Below, piece by piece: positions 1 through 5,301 of a stretch of 7,343 bases of DNA. This DNA comes from Desulfobacterales bacterium (GTDB lineage: Bacteria > Desulfobacterota > DSM-4660 > Desulfatiglandales > B25-G16), in the NCBI GenBank assembly GCA_030672485.1, contig DAOVGH010000073.1:1-7343 (forward strand). The letters are read 5' to 3'. Under the pieces are notes generated by a model. The model worked only from the letters and a program-made list of their open reading frames with translations. It had not been told where the DNA came from and made no database searches. The position numbers and the translations under genes were made by a program. Each line of letters begins with the position of its first letter. Within the stretch, counting starts at the first letter, position 1.

Positions 1-960
1 ATAGGCGCCATCAGGTACGGGACAGGAGATGCCGGGAATCTCATTCAGCCTTTCTACCAACAGATCTCTCAACATCTTAAATTTATTAATTCTCTCCTCG
101 ATAACTTGCTGGTTGCCTTTTAATGCAGCAATGCCAGCACGCTGAATAAAAGGAGGCGCACAGGTATAAATCGTTTGAAAAAGCATACCCATTTTTTCAA
201 TGACCTTTTCCGGTCCTATGGCATAACCCAAGCGCCAGCCAGGCATGGAATAACCTTTGGAAAAGCCATTCAAGATTATTGTCCTTTCCTTACATTTATC
301 ATGTATCCCGGGGGAATAATGGACCTTGCCGTAAATAACCCGCGAGTACATCTCGTCACTTAAAATAAAAATATCTCTCTCTTCAGCAACCTTATAAATT
401 GCTTCTATCCCTTCTTTACTAAGAACGGCCCCTGTAGGATTATTGGGAGAATTGATAATCAACAAACGGGTCTTATCAGTAATCCTCTTAGCAATCTCAT
501 CAGGGTCTAAATGAAAGGCATCCTCTTCTCTAGTTGGGACGCCTACCCGTTTTACTCCAAGATAGTTGGCAACTGCTATGTAAGTTGAAAAGCCAGGATC
601 AGAAAAGACTATCTCGTCACCGGGATCAGCAACACAGCGAATCACAAAATCAATGACGGCATTTGCGGCTATGACCGCAACTTGATCCAAATCAGGCCTA
701 AATCCCACATATTCCTCGGTATGCTCAGCAATAGCCTTCCGTAATTCTAAAATCCCTACATGTTCCACATAGTGGGTATCATCCTGATCCAATGCCTCCT
801 TAGTTGCCTCTCTAATATGTAGATGCGATTCATAATCTGAATCACCAAGTTCAAAGTGATAGACTTTCCTGCCGGACCTTTCCATCTCGATGGCTTTCTT
901 GAATATATTAAACATGGGTTGGCCAATTATACCTTCAGTGATCGTTGCCAGTTTTCTCAT
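1..960 (-). CDS. Class I/II PLP-dependent aminotransferase, C terminus cut by window edge
   Basis: This gene encodes a cytoplasmic fold-type I aminotransferase that moves an amino group between an amino acid and a 2-oxo acid using pyridoxal phosphate. I translated 320 residues without a stop; the family is usually about 390 long, so roughly 60-70 C-terminal residues lie beyond the left edge, including the usual substrate-carboxylate arginine. Visible motifs in order are HFELGDSD (35-42), HYVEHVGI (63-70), SPNNPTG (171-177, cofactor-contacting Asn174), SDEMY (201-205, Asp202 and Tyr205), and NGFSKGYSMPGWRLGY (231-246) with the Schiff-base lysine K235. The ATG is supported by GGAGG (complement of 967-971) six bases upstream. 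One oddity is that the cofactor-phosphate loop reads IAAN (97-100), where I expect a PGAN- or NGA-like sequence. Family assignment is secure. The substrate is not readable, and an aspartate aminotransferase label would be a guess. Confidence 0.93.
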   Translation of the reverse strand, partial: MRKLATITEGIIGQPMFNIFKKAIEMERSGRKVYHFELGDSDYESHLHIREATKEALDQDDTHYVEHVGILELRKAIAEHTEEYVGFRPDLDQVAVIAANAVIDFVIRCVADPGDEIVFSDPGFSTYIAVANYLGVKRVGVPTREEDAFHLDPDEIAKRITDKTRLLIINSPNNPTGAVLSKEGIEAIYKVAEERDIFILSDEMYSRVIYGKVHYSPGIHDKCKERTIILNGFSKGYSMPGWRLGYAIGPEKVIEKMGMLFQTIYTCAPPFIQRAGIAALKGNQQVIEERINKFKMLRDLLVERLNEIPGISCPVPDGAY

Positions 961-966
961 AACCGT

Positions 967-971
967 CCTCC
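967..971 (-). promoter_or_regulatory. Ribosome binding site of the aminotransferase gene
   Basis: The minus strand reads GGAGG followed by six bases and the ATG at 960-958. It is a consensus Shine-Dalgarno sequence and fixes the start codon. Confidence 0.8.
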
Positions 972-1065
972 GTCAAAAGCGTTAGGCATCGGCATGCCGG
1001 CTCTCTTTTCAGTACCTGGTAGCCTTTGGTTCATGCCCCAATACCTTCTTGTAAAGAGATATACG

Positions 1066-1094
1066 TTTATAGCCAGCTTTTTCCGTTTTTTCAA
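1066..1094 (-). promoter_or_regulatory. Sigma-70-type promoter for the aminotransferase gene
   Basis: On the minus strand, TTGAAA (1094-1089) is followed after exactly 17 bases by TATAAA (1071-1066). Each hexamer matches the sigma-70 consensus at five of six positions. Transcription would begin near 1059 and leave an untranslated leader of about 100 bases before the aminotransferase ATG. That leader holds a small GGCAT/ATGCC stem (985-998). I do not recognise a riboswitch in it. Confidence 0.6.
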
Positions 1095-1120
1095 GGAAGA
1101 ATTATATCTTTGTCTCACTT

Positions 1121-1149
1121 TTGACTCTCAAGGGCTTTTACACTATACT
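1121..1149 (+). promoter_or_regulatory. Sigma-70-type promoter for the metallophosphoesterase gene
   Basis: TTGACT (1121-1126), a 17-base spacer and TATACT (1144-1149) form a near-consensus promoter about 87 bases upstream of the metallophosphoesterase start. It stands back to back with the minus-strand promoter at 1066-1094, with 26 bp between the two -35 boxes, so a regulator bound there could act on both genes. Confidence 0.65.
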
Positions 1150-1235
1150 TTATATCTTGTAGCCAGATACCATTTCTTTTCCGCTTTTTACCGCGAGTAA
1201 GCTCAAGAACAAGCACCTAAAGCATAAATGGAACG

Positions 1236-2087
1236 ATGACCTTTAGACTTTCCAGGCGTACATGGATTCGGGCTGCCATCTATTCTGGCTTCGCCATTGC
1301 CGGGGGTGCCGGATACGTCTCTTCCAAAAGACTCGAGAAGGTTCAAGCTGACGTGCCTTTGGCCGGATTACCGAAGACCCTTGACGGACTCAAAATTGGG
1401 GTTATGTCCGACTTCCATGCCGGGGCCTTTACCACGAGGGAGGATGTACTTGAAGCCATTAGCATCGTTAGCGAGGAAAGCCCTGATCTCATAGCCCTCC
1501 TGGGTGACTATGTGGACGGTGCCTACAGCCATAGTCGTAAGAACGTCGAGAAAGGGTCTTATGTCTTTGATGCCCTGCAAAAACTGAAGGCCCCACTTGG
1601 AATCTATGCGGTTCTGGGCAATCACGACCACTGGACAGATGCAGGTCTGGTGAGAAAAGAACTATCAAGGCTTCCACTCACAATTCTGAACAATCAGGGC
1701 ATCAGCCTGGACAATGGTCTGGCAGTGGCAGGCGTTGACGATTTCTGGGAAGGGCCGTCAGATCCATCCGAGGCTACAAGAAACCTGAGCCCCGACTCCG
1801 TGATAATCATGCTCTCCCATAACCCAGATGTTAACCTTCAGCTGAGGGGAGATAAACGAGTCAGGCTAGTAATGTCCGGACACACTCATGGAGGCCAGCT
1901 CAGGATACCAGTCATCAACTGGGCACCATGGATCCCCTGTTCCTCAAAATATAAAGGGCCATCAGGCCTCATCAGAGAAACAGAACACCGTTGCACCTTT
2001 ATAACAAAAGGTGTGGGGACCTTCTTCGTCCCAGTCAGGCTGGCCTGCCCTCCAGACATAGGAATATTACGCTTGACAAGGGCCTAA
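1236..2087 (+). CDS. Calcineurin-like metallophosphoesterase with Tat-type signal (YkuE/YaeI/LpxG-like)
   Basis: This is a two-metal phosphoesterase of 283 residues, a normal length for the YkuE/YaeI group. The metal ligands are visible in order: DFH (Asp59, His61), GDYVD (Asp91), GNHDHW (Asn129, His130), SHNPD (His195) and GHTHGGQ (His216, His218). The N terminus reads SRRTWIR (6-12) followed by a hydrophobic stretch (about 13-28). This resembles a twin-arginine signal, with Trp where Phe is usual, and suggests a folded enzyme exported or anchored at the outer face of the inner membrane. Some relatives cleave the pyrophosphate of UDP-2,3-diacylglucosamine in lipid A synthesis or act as general phosphodiesterases. 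Nothing nearby decides the substrate. The Shine-Dalgarno sequence before the ATG is weak. The gene stands alone behind its own promoter and converges on the cNMP/PilZ-like gene. Confidence 0.9.
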   Translation: MTFRLSRRTWIRAAIYSGFAIAGGAGYVSSKRLEKVQADVPLAGLPKTLDGLKIGVMSDFHAGAFTTREDVLEAISIVSEESPDLIALLGDYVDGAYSHSRKNVEKGSYVFDALQKLKAPLGIYAVLGNHDHWTDAGLVRKELSRLPLTILNNQGISLDNGLAVAGVDDFWEGPSDPSEATRNLSPDSVIIMLSHNPDVNLQLRGDKRVRLVMSGHTHGGQLRIPVINWAPWIPCSSKYKGPSGLIRETEHRCTFITKGVGTFFVPVRLACPPDIGILRLTRA

Positions 2088-2130
2088 ATGCTATTATGTA
2101 TTGTGTTGCTTCCTGCCCACCAAACACTCC

Positions 2131-2235
2131 ATGACTGAAAAAAATGAAGTGGGGAGGAAAGGCCTTGGAGCGGAGTTGGCGAAAAGGCTTAAAAACCAGG
2201 AGAAAGGCCCTCAGGGAACTGATGGGAGCTCATGA
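2131..2235 (+). CDS. Possible 34-residue small protein, doubtful
   Basis: An ATG-started frame of 34 codons ends in TGA between the phosphoesterase and the convergent cNMP/PilZ-like gene, overlapping the latter's last six bases tail to tail. The peptide is rich in Lys, Glu and Gly, with a helix-like middle (LGAELAKRLKNQEK). No Shine-Dalgarno sequence precedes it and I recognise no family. It may be a chance frame; it is recorded because it fills most of the 142-bp gap. Confidence 0.18.
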   Translation: MTEKNEVGRKGLGAELAKRLKNQEKGPQGTDGSS

Positions 2236-2919
2236 AGATCTGAGTGCCGCTATGTAGGTTTTGAGAAGCTCCCTGTCCTCGGGATTCATATCAATAAACT
2301 CAGCCCCCATGCCTGGGGGCAACTTTTCAGTACTCATATCTTGGGACCTTGCCCAGGCCACCTTAGCTTTGGTGTGGACTATTTGATCCCTCTTTGGCAG
2401 ATTGAATTCTAAATCCAAAAGCGTACCTACTGGTAGAATCGTTGCTGTCTTAATGAATAATCCCCCACTACCAAGATTACCAATGTAAGCCCGAAAAAAG
2501 TCCCTTGCCTCTTTAAAAGAGATCTTAATCCTTGCCCTTGCCCTTTCCTCGCTGCGCCTGGGGGGATACACGAGGTTCTGAGTGGTCTTTCTCAACCTCC
2601 TTACAAGGCCGCAGATTATCTCCCTGAAGTCAGAGGATATCTCGTTAAATTCCCTATCCAAAAAGTCCTTATCCAATAACTCCAAAACTGTATCCTCCAG
2701 CGCAACAGCTGTAGCTGATCGGGGCGCAGGATCAAGATAACTCATCTCACCCAACATATCTCCAGGACCTAGTACGTCCACAACAATCTTCTCGCCCTTG
2801 ACTATCTTCCTAATCTCCACCTTTCCCGAACTTAGAACATAAACAGCGGATCCGTGGCTACCTTCCTCAAATATAACCTCCCCTGCCTTATGGGTCTCTT
2901 CTCCACTCGTTAACAACAA
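2230..2919 (-). CDS. Cyclic-nucleotide-binding domain fused to a PilZ-like domain
   Basis: This 229-residue soluble signalling protein has an N-terminal cyclic-nucleotide-binding domain (about 10-105). Its phosphate-binding cassette GDMLGEMSYLDPAPRSATA (53-71) keeps the Glu58 and Arg67-Ser68 used by CRP-type domains to hold cAMP or cGMP. A basic linker follows (107-130). The C-terminal PilZ-like half (about 120-226) contains RSEER (122-126), NLGSGGLFIKT (148-158) and a late PPGMGAEF stretch, resembling the Myxococcus-type PilZ subgroup. It lacks a helix-turn-helix, so it is not a CRP-like transcription factor. The c-di-GMP motif is imperfect: the usual D/N-x-S-x-x-G reads N-L-G-S-G-G. Translation starts at TTG (2919-2917), chosen because GGAGG (complement of 2926-2930) lies six bases upstream. 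The start overlaps the coaE end by 10 bp, implying translational coupling. The output partner is unknown. Confidence 0.87.
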   Translation of the reverse strand: MLLTSGEETHKAGEVIFEEGSHGSAVYVLSSGKVEIRKIVKGEKIVVDVLGPGDMLGEMSYLDPAPRSATAVALEDTVLELLDKDFLDREFNEISSDFREIICGLVRRLRKTTQNLVYPPRRSEERARARIKISFKEARDFFRAYIGNLGSGGLFIKTATILPVGTLLDLEFNLPKRDQIVHTKAKVAWARSQDMSTEKLPPGMGAEFIDMNPEDRELLKTYIAALRSS

Positions 2920-3542
2920 TTGGACCCTCCTTCCCTCTCTTTTGCCAACTCCCTTAATTCATGGATTACCTTCCTAACCTGATCCCTGGTATCATCAAGA
3001 CTCCCCTCGTTATCTATAATGTAATCTGACAGAGATCTCTTCTCCTCAATAGGGATCTGGGCATCGAGTCGCTTTCCTACCTCTTCCCTTGCGAGACCGC
3101 CTCTTTCTACTGCCCTCTCTATCTGTACAGCCCTCGCTACATGAACCAGAATAACCTTATCAAACATTTTGCGCAAGCCCAGTTCAAATAAAAGGGGGAA
3201 ATCCATAAGCACAATAGAGTGTGGATCTTTCCTTTTAATGGCCCTGATTAAGGCATCTCTCTCCTCAAAGATCCTGGGATGGGTGAAGCATTCAAGGGCC
3301 TTCCGACTCTTATCATCGGAAAAGACAATTTCTGCAAGGACGGAACGATTCAGTGTTCTATCTGAAGATAGAACCCCCGGGCCAAAATAGTCAACGATGT
3401 CCCTCCAAGCAGGCTTGTCAGGCTCCACTACAACGCGAGCAAGGCAATCAAAATCGATCACATGTACCCCCTCGTCCTTAAACATCCTTGTCACGGTACT
3501 TTTTCCGCTCCCTATACCACCTGTCAGCCCCACTGTTACCAT
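2910..3542 (-). CDS. coaE: Dephospho-CoA kinase
   Basis: This kinase phosphorylates the ribose 3'-hydroxyl of dephospho-CoA with ATP, the last step of coenzyme A synthesis, in the cytoplasm. At 210 residues it has the usual family length. The P-loop GLTGGIGSGKST is at 5-16, IDFDCLAR at 29-36 corresponds to the family DADxIAR motif, FTHPRI is at 86-91 and DFPLLFE at 114-120. The lid and C-terminal segment runs REEVGKRLDAQIP (152-164), then EEKRSLSDYIIDNEG (166-180). All hallmarks are present. It overlaps the downstream cNMP/PilZ-like gene by 10 bp. No convincing Shine-Dalgarno sequence precedes its ATG. The outer end of the inverted-repeat element at 3545-3726 lies only two bases upstream of the start codon, so the leader of this gene comes from that element. 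Confidence 0.95.
   Translation of the reverse strand: MVTVGLTGGIGSGKSTVTRMFKDEGVHVIDFDCLARVVVEPDKPAWRDIVDYFGPGVLSSDRTLNRSVLAEIVFSDDKSRKALECFTHPRIFEERDALIRAIKRKDPHSIVLMDFPLLFELGLRKMFDKVILVHVARAVQIERAVERGGLAREEVGKRLDAQIPIEEKRSLSDYIIDNEGSLDDTRDQVRKVIHELRELAKEREGGSNCC
2926..2930 (-). promoter_or_regulatory. Ribosome binding site inside the coaE 3' end, supporting a TTG start
   Basis: Within the last codons of coaE the minus strand reads AAGGAGGG, with GGAGG six bases before TTG at 2919-2917. No ATG or GTG with comparable support is nearby, so this site decides the start of the cNMP/PilZ-like gene. Confidence 0.75.
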
Positions 3543-3544
3543 GA

Positions 3545-3726
3545 AAAGTGCCTAAAGTTAAAAGTTATAAGTGCCCGCCCGCCTCGTCCCGCAGAGCGGG
3601 ACGGGCAGGCCTAAAGTCCCCTATCCCATGTCCGCTGCATGTCGCTTATTTTTCGTAATTCACAATTCCTTAATTCCGGCTTGTCCAAGCTAGGACCAGA
3701 GCGAAGCGACACATTTTAGGCACTTT
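3545..3726. repeat. 182-bp non-coding element with perfect 12-bp terminal inverted repeats
   Basis: AAAGTGCCTAAA (3545-3556) is the exact reverse complement of TTTAGGCACTTT (3715-3726). Nested inside are a GC-rich hairpin CGTCCCGC-AGA-GCGGGACG (3585-3603), a second inverted pair GTCGCTT (3641-3647)/AAGCGAC (3704-3710), and a small GTCC/GGAC stem (3683-3696). A further partial copy of the terminal motif (GCCTAAAGT) lies at 3609-3617. The element carries no coding frame and its GC-rich core contrasts with AT-rich flanks. This is the structure of a miniature inverted-repeat or dispersed extragenic palindromic element. I see no clear target-site duplication and no second copy in the window, so mobility is inference. 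Confidence 0.55.
3585..3603. repeat. GC-rich hairpin inside the inverted-repeat element
   Basis: CGTCCCGC and GCGGGACG form a perfect 8-bp stem around the loop AGA. The stem can extend with GCCT/AGGC across a three-base bulge. No T-run follows on either strand, so it is unlike an intrinsic terminator. It is palindromic in the style of dispersed extragenic repeats. Confidence 0.6.
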
Positions 3727-3743
3727 ATCAGCCTAAGGCTGAT
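3727..3743. repeat. Short palindrome beside the inverted-repeat element
   Basis: ATCAGCC-TAA-GGCTGAT is a perfect 7-bp stem with a three-base loop. It abuts the right end of the 182-bp element and lies about 30 bases beyond the smr-type stop codon. It could cap the 3' end of that mRNA, but it lacks a following U-run on the minus strand and is not a standard terminator. Confidence 0.4.
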
Positions 3744-3771
3744 TTAGCTCACTTGTAATTTAAAACTTGTT

Positions 3772-4482
3772 TTATCTCTTCCTCAATAAGATATATGAAG
3801 CACCTGGTCCTCCATCACAGGGCCGGGCAGTTACAAAGGCCAGGACTATTTTCTTCAAAACTCCCCTTCTAAGCCAGACGGGAAGCTCCTTCTTTAGTGC
3901 CGGTTCATGGTCAACTGAGCCCAGTCCCCTGCCGTGAACAATAAGCACGCACCTCAGGCCCTTCTGGTAGCTCTGGCTTAGGAAGTCATTAACAACAGCT
4001 TCTGCCTCTTTCCTTATTAAGCCGTGTAGGTCGATATGGTCTTGGATAGAAAATTCACCTCTCTTAAGTCTCCGCATGATCTTTGAGCCCACACCGGAAA
4101 CCGCCCCCTCCATGTATTCATCACTGAAAGAAATATCCCAGGCCGCTGGTTCCTTAACCAGCCATGAGAGGTATTCTCTTACGCTCCTATGGTGAGCGGG
4201 TAATCGATCAGGTAACTTCCCTTTTCTCACCGAGGATCTGACGATCTTATTTTTACTGTCCCTCAAGGGGATGACATCCTTCATCGCTCTTTGAAAGAGA
4301 TCTTCGTCGCTCTGTTCCGCCCTCCTGTCAGGTGAAAGACGTGATGAGACAGGCTCCCCCGATTTACCGGAATCCTCAAGGTCTTTCACCAAACCCTTGA
4401 ATGGGTTATCAGAGAATCTCTTGTTTTCCTCGATTCTGTTCTTTACGCGATCGACCCGATCCCTTCTTTTCTTTCCCCTCAT
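3772..4482 (-). CDS. Smr-domain protein (SmrA/SmrB-like putative nuclease)
   Basis: The 236-residue protein carries a C-terminal Smr domain (about 148-236). Its hallmarks are IDLHGL (150-155), VHGRGLGS (182-189) and a terminal GGPGASYILLRK (224-235). Before it come the motif DEDLFQRAMKDVIPL (59-73) and the segment EGAVSGVGSKIMRRLKRGEF (125-144), the layout of stand-alone SmrA/SmrB proteins rather than MutS2. Smr domains are nicking or RNA-cleaving endonucleases; SmrB of Escherichia coli cuts mRNA at collided ribosomes. The DLHG and HGRG motifs are intact, so activity is plausible. The N terminus (1-20) is strongly basic and may contact nucleic acid. The ATG lacks a good Shine-Dalgarno sequence, but no in-frame alternative is better. 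The gene diverges from the DUF3786 gene and is separated from coaE by the 182-bp element. Confidence 0.88.
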   Translation of the reverse strand: MRGKKRRDRVDRVKNRIEENKRFSDNPFKGLVKDLEDSGKSGEPVSSRLSPDRRAEQSDEDLFQRAMKDVIPLRDSKNKIVRSSVRKGKLPDRLPAHHRSVREYLSWLVKEPAAWDISFSDEYMEGAVSGVGSKIMRRLKRGEFSIQDHIDLHGLIRKEAEAVVNDFLSQSYQKGLRCVLIVHGRGLGSVDHEPALKKELPVWLRRGVLKKIVLAFVTARPCDGGPGASYILLRKR

Positions 4483-4492
4483 GGTAATATGA

Positions 4493-4521
4493 TTGACTCT
4501 TCTTCTATTTTTAAATAAATT
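4493..4521 (+). promoter_or_regulatory. Candidate promoter for the DUF3786-CooC pair
   Basis: TTGACT (4493-4498), a 17-base spacer and TAAATT (4516-4521) match the sigma-70 consensus at five and four of six positions. The leader to the DUF3786 start would be about 90 bases and would include the 4554-4571 hairpin. The surrounding AT-rich sequence makes chance matches easy. Confidence 0.3.
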
Positions 4522-4553
4522 AAATAAATTTAAGATTATTTGATGATTTCTAA

Positions 4554-4571
4554 GATCGCCTTTGCGCGATC
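4554..4571. repeat. GATCGC/GCGATC hairpin in the divergent spacer
   Basis: GATCGC and GCGATC form a perfect 6-bp stem around a six-base loop in otherwise AT-rich spacer DNA. It would lie in the leader of both divergent transcripts and could be an operator or an RNA hairpin. Function is not shown. Confidence 0.4.
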
Positions 4572-4576
4572 ATTCT

Positions 4577-4582
4577 ATTATA
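4577..4582 (-). promoter_or_regulatory. Extended -10 promoter element for the smr-type gene
   Basis: The minus strand reads TGTTATAAT, a perfect TATAAT preceded by an extended -10 TGn. The -35 region is poor, as is usual for extended -10 promoters. The leader to the Smr start would be about 90 bases. Confidence 0.4.
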
Positions 4583-4615
4583 ACAAAATCAAAACTCTTT
4601 TAAAACCAGGAACCG

Positions 4616-5236
4616 ATGGCAAGGATAGATGACCATGTTAGGGCCTTAGAAATAGCAAAGGAGGAATTAAGCAACCGCAATCCGCTTCATTTTTGCCGGT
4701 CGAGTGGTGCCTTGTTTATGGAAGAAGCCGGGTCAACCACGATCAGGCTTCGGTTTTTGAATCGGATGATTACTATCAGCTGGCCGGATTTTCTATTTTA
4801 TCAAGATTCAAATGAAGGGATTCCGATAAAAGAGAGAATTTTAGTCCTCCATTACCTGAACGGTTCTAAGGGAGAGCGTCTGACTGGAGAGTTGATTGCC
4901 TATCAGGATATCCCTTCTGCAAGGTTTTATTTAGATGCTTTCAATAGAAGGGTCACGTATCCAATGATCAACGCCTTTGGTGACCAGCCTGATCAATTAC
5001 GCCTATTGGCCAAGGAGCTCTTTGGGGCCAATACATCATCTATGGGAGACATCTCCGTTCTGATACAGGCCCTACCCAGGGTACCCGTTACCCTCGCAAT
5101 CTGGAAAGGAGATGATGAGTTTTCTTCTGATGGAACAATCCTTTTTGATAGCTCAGTTAAGGATATACTCTCCGCCGAGGATATTTCTGAGCTTACCAGC
5201 ATGATTGTTTATGCTCTAATAACAAAGGCCAGGTAA
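4616..5236 (+). CDS. DUF3786 domain protein, function unknown
   Basis: The 206-residue soluble protein has no signal peptide and no membrane segment. The family pattern is recognisable: ILVLHYLNG (75-83), a Y-x-x-x-F segment (105-109), LAKELFGA (131-138), then GDISVLIQALPRVPVTLAIWKGDDEF (144-169) and ILFDSSV...LSAEDI (175-190). These match what I know of DUF3786, a family common in anaerobes and often near, or fused to domains of, acetyl-CoA-pathway corrinoid proteins. It has one cysteine (27), so it does not itself carry an iron-sulfur cluster motif. AGGA precedes the ATG by five bases. It stands 65 bp upstream of the CooC-like gene on the same strand, suggesting a shared transcript and a link to carbon monoxide dehydrogenase. 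Biochemical function is unknown. Confidence 0.8.
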   Translation: MARIDDHVRALEIAKEELSNRNPLHFCRSSGALFMEEAGSTTIRLRFLNRMITISWPDFLFYQDSNEGIPIKERILVLHYLNGSKGERLTGELIAYQDIPSARFYLDAFNRRVTYPMINAFGDQPDQLRLLAKELFGANTSSMGDISVLIQALPRVPVTLAIWKGDDEFSSDGTILFDSSVKDILSAEDISELTSMIVYALITKAR

Positions 5237-5239
5237 AGT

Positions 5240-5296
5240 CAGTAAGCAGTGGGCAGTGATGAATAACGAGCTACAAGCAACCAGTAACGAGTAACG
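5240..5296. repeat. Short degenerate tandem repeats between the DUF3786 and CooC genes
   Basis: Three 7-bp units CAGTAAG, CAGTGGG and CAGTGAT run head to tail at 5240-5260. TAACGAG occurs at 5264-5270 and again at 5285-5291, where it continues directly into TAACG (5292-5296). The repeats fill almost the whole gap and come within five bases of the next ATG, which has no clear Shine-Dalgarno sequence. Confidence 0.5.
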
Positions 5297-5301
5297 CCAT
5301 T

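Noticed and set aside
961..1059. Riboswitch in the aminotransferase leader
   Set aside because: Only a short GGCAT/ATGCC stem is visible; I could not match the conserved cores of the SAM, T-box, glycine, c-di-GMP or preQ1 classes.
856..1200. Plus-strand frame of 114 codons overlapping the aminotransferase start and the promoter region
   Set aside because: It covers the N-terminal codons of the aminotransferase in antisense and both promoters; its peptide has no recognisable family pattern.
1368..1677. Minus-strand frames inside the metallophosphoesterase gene
   Set aside because: They are antisense shadows of a gene whose catalytic motifs are all intact.
2112..2157. Stem CCTGCCCAC/GTGGGGAGG as a terminator between the convergent genes
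   Set aside because: It has one mismatch, a 28-base loop and no U-run on either strand.
2230..2919. CRP/FNR-family transcription factor
   Set aside because: The C-terminal half is PilZ-like and has no helix-turn-helix.
3545..3726. CRISPR array or transposase-bearing insertion sequence
   Set aside because: The repeats are inverted rather than regularly spaced direct repeats, and no protein-coding frame is present.
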